The position numbers and the translations under genes are program-made. The notes beneath the pieces were generated by a model, which ran no database searches, had not been told where the DNA came from, and saw nothing but the letters and a program-made list of their open reading frames with translations. A DNA stretch of 64,000 bases from an uncultured Acidobacteriota bacterium (lineage in GTDB: Bacteria > Acidobacteriota > Polarisedimenticolia > Polarisedimenticolales > JAIQFR01): assembly GCA_937864465.1 (NCBI GenBank), contig CALMJU010000098.1:25400-89399 (forward strand). The letters run 5' to 3'. Shown here piece after piece: positions 62,859 to 64,000 of this stretch. The first letter of the stretch is position 1. Each line of letters starts with the position of its first letter.

Positions 62859-63967
62859 GCCGCATCGCAGCATTCCTCGTGGCCGCGATCGAGACGGTCC
62901 TCCTGGGCGGGATCTTCCTCCTGTACCCGAGGATCGCCCGGAAGGGGCTGCTGTTCGGCGTGTACGTCGGCGAGGAGCGCGCCGCGGGCGACGACGCGAA
63001 GGCGCTGACCCGGAGATGGTATCGCGGCATGGCCGCCCTCCTCCTCGCCGGACTCGCGGCGAGCGCCTTCCTGGCAGCCGCGAGCCCCGAGCCCGCCGCG
63101 GCGCTCGTGCCTCCGCCGCTTCTCCTCTCCCTGGGGGTCCTCTGCCTGTACCTCCTCGCCTACCGGCAGGCGCGCGCCCTGGCGCCCCCGGGGCCCCCGC
63201 CGCCGGCGGTCGCCCCGCTCGCGTCGGGTCCGAGGACCCCGACGGCGCTCGCCTCCCTCGCTCTCGCGCTCGGCGCGGCCTGCGGTCTCGCGGCGGTCGC
63301 CTTCTCCGCGTTCCGCTACGACGCCCTCCCCGGCCGGGTGCCCACCCACTTCGGGCCGTCGGGAGCGCCGGACGCGTGGCGGGAGAAATCGTTCTTCACG
63401 GTGATGCTCCTGCCGATTCTCGCTCTCGCTTTGGGCATCGGCCTCGGAGGGATCGCGTGGCTGACCGCCCACGCGAAGCGGGCGCTCCGGCGCGCCGACG
63501 AGGGAGCGTCGCTCGAGGCGCAGGTGCGGTTCCGCACGGCGATGACCCGGTTCCTGTCGGTCACGTCCCTGCTCGTGACCGGCATGCTGACCGCGATCTC
63601 CTTCGGGACGATCCGCGTCGGCCTGGGGGAGAGCGAGGGGCTCGGGGCGACCCCGATGGTCCTCGGAGGGGCGCTGGTCGCCTGGGCGCTCGGCGGGACG
63701 ATCTACCTCGCCGTCCGTTACGGCCAGGGAGGCTCGCGCCTCGAGCGCGCCGGACCGGACAACCCCTTGACGGACGGCCTCGCGGACAACCGGCACTGGT
63801 GGCTCGGGATGTTCTACGCGAACCGGGACGACCCGTCGATCCTGGTCGAGCACCGCTTCGGCCTCGGCTACACGATCAACTTCGGGAATCCGAAGGCGGT
63901 GGCGCTCCTGGCCGGATTCCTCGCCGTCGTGTTCGGACTCGTGATCGCCGCCGTCCTCACCCAGTGA
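62855..63967 (+). CDS. DUF1648/DUF5808 membrane protein
   Basis: A 370-residue membrane protein with about seven hydrophobic helices. The DUF1648 signature LPGRVPTHFGPSGAPDAWREK (near 153) is followed by a C-terminal soluble motif DNRHWWLGMFYANRDDPSIL-VEHRFGLGYTINFGNP of the DUF5808 type. Related SdpI-like proteins give immunity to SdpC-type toxins or act with signal-controlled repressors; here a toxin is not visible. It starts in the gntR stop (ATGA), so the GntR regulator and this membrane protein are expressed together and the repressor probably controls both. Confidence 0.8.
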   Translation: MSRIAAFLVAAIETVLLGGIFLLYPRIARKGLLFGVYVGEERAAGDDAKALTRRWYRGMAALLLAGLAASAFLAAASPEPAAALVPPPLLLSLGVLCLYLLAYRQARALAPPGPPPPAVAPLASGPRTPTALASLALALGAACGLAAVAFSAFRYDALPGRVPTHFGPSGAPDAWREKSFFTVMLLPILALALGIGLGGIAWLTAHAKRALRRADEGASLEAQVRFRTAMTRFLSVTSLLVTGMLTAISFGTIRVGLGESEGLGATPMVLGGALVAWALGGTIYLAVRYGQGGSRLERAGPDNPLTDGLADNRHWWLGMFYANRDDPSILVEHRFGLGYTINFGNPKAVALLAGFLAVVFGLVIAAVLTQ

Positions 63968-64000
63968 CGAGGCCGAGCAGGGCGGGCAGCTCCGAGAGGC
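63957..64000 (-). CDS. possible 3' end of a convergent gene (partial)
   Basis: On the minus strand an open frame reads LSELPALLGLVTG then TGA at 63959-63957, entering from outside the window. Fourteen codons are too few to identify a protein; it is listed because it overlaps the end of the DUF1648 gene by 11 nt and fits the convergent style seen elsewhere. Confidence 0.2.
   Translation of the reverse strand, partial: LSELPALLGLVTG

Overview
The window is about 70% GC and densely coded on both strands: some 60 genes, many overlapping by 4 nt (ATGA or GTGA junctions), with frequent GTG starts. OmpW-like and phosphate-porin-like beta-barrels and several lipoproteins indicate a Gram-negative (diderm) bacterium. 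A Ser/Thr kinase with a zinc ribbon, TolB-like domain and TPRs, a double-length ThyX, a eukaryote-type citrate synthase and the DUF1015-serA-serC group together suggest Acidobacteriota or a neighbouring deep lineage. This assignment is inference from gene content; no rRNA or other phylogenetic marker was analysed. No CRISPR array, insertion sequence, phage or origin is visible.

Layout. 1-2071: end of a possible ParA/MinD-like gene, a small lipoprotein and an outer-membrane barrel. 2072-6981 (minus): a NitT/TauT-type ABC importer (binding protein, ATPase, permease), tandem ThyX and CvpA. 7092-11204 (plus): DUF1015, serA-like and serC (serine synthesis), then a periplasmic TPR protein. 11214-20870: DMT exporter, purF, a hydrolase, DUF167, a crotonase, a quinone oxidoreductase, dinB, yajQ, a GNAT enzyme, yqeY and a NupC-like transporter or gate protein. 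20886-28492 (minus): glgC, an archaemetzincin homologue with a destroyed zinc site, citrate synthase, a porin and uvrA. 28584-33584 (plus): a secreted protein, folD, coaE, tldD and tldE. 33594-37045 (minus): panD, panC, panB, a deoxynucleoside kinase and folK. 37215-44084 (plus): a TPR protein, glmU, glmS, a UvrD/PcrA helicase and efp.

44113-50115: an MBL-fold hydrolase, a SprT/YgjP-like peptidase with an unrecorded 56-residue zinc protein, a CAT-anticodon tRNA, a large kinase of different base composition, and an acyl-CoA ligase. 50215-59993 (plus): a DUF885-like lipoprotein followed by a tightly coupled surface-glycan cluster (PaaK/CapK-like ligase, DUF362, heparinase II/III-like, GT4, flippase, GT2). 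60044-64000: a HTH-TPR regulator coupled to a secreted beta-propeller-like protein, then a YtrA-type GntR repressor with a palindromic operator on its own promoter and a DUF1648/DUF5808 membrane protein.

Metabolically the window covers serine, pantothenate/CoA, one-carbon folate, UDP-GlcNAc, thymidylate and glycogen synthesis. Two regulatory habits recur: -10 boxes only 6-9 nt before start codons (predicted leaderless mRNAs), and -10 boxes overlapping the stop codon of the upstream gene.
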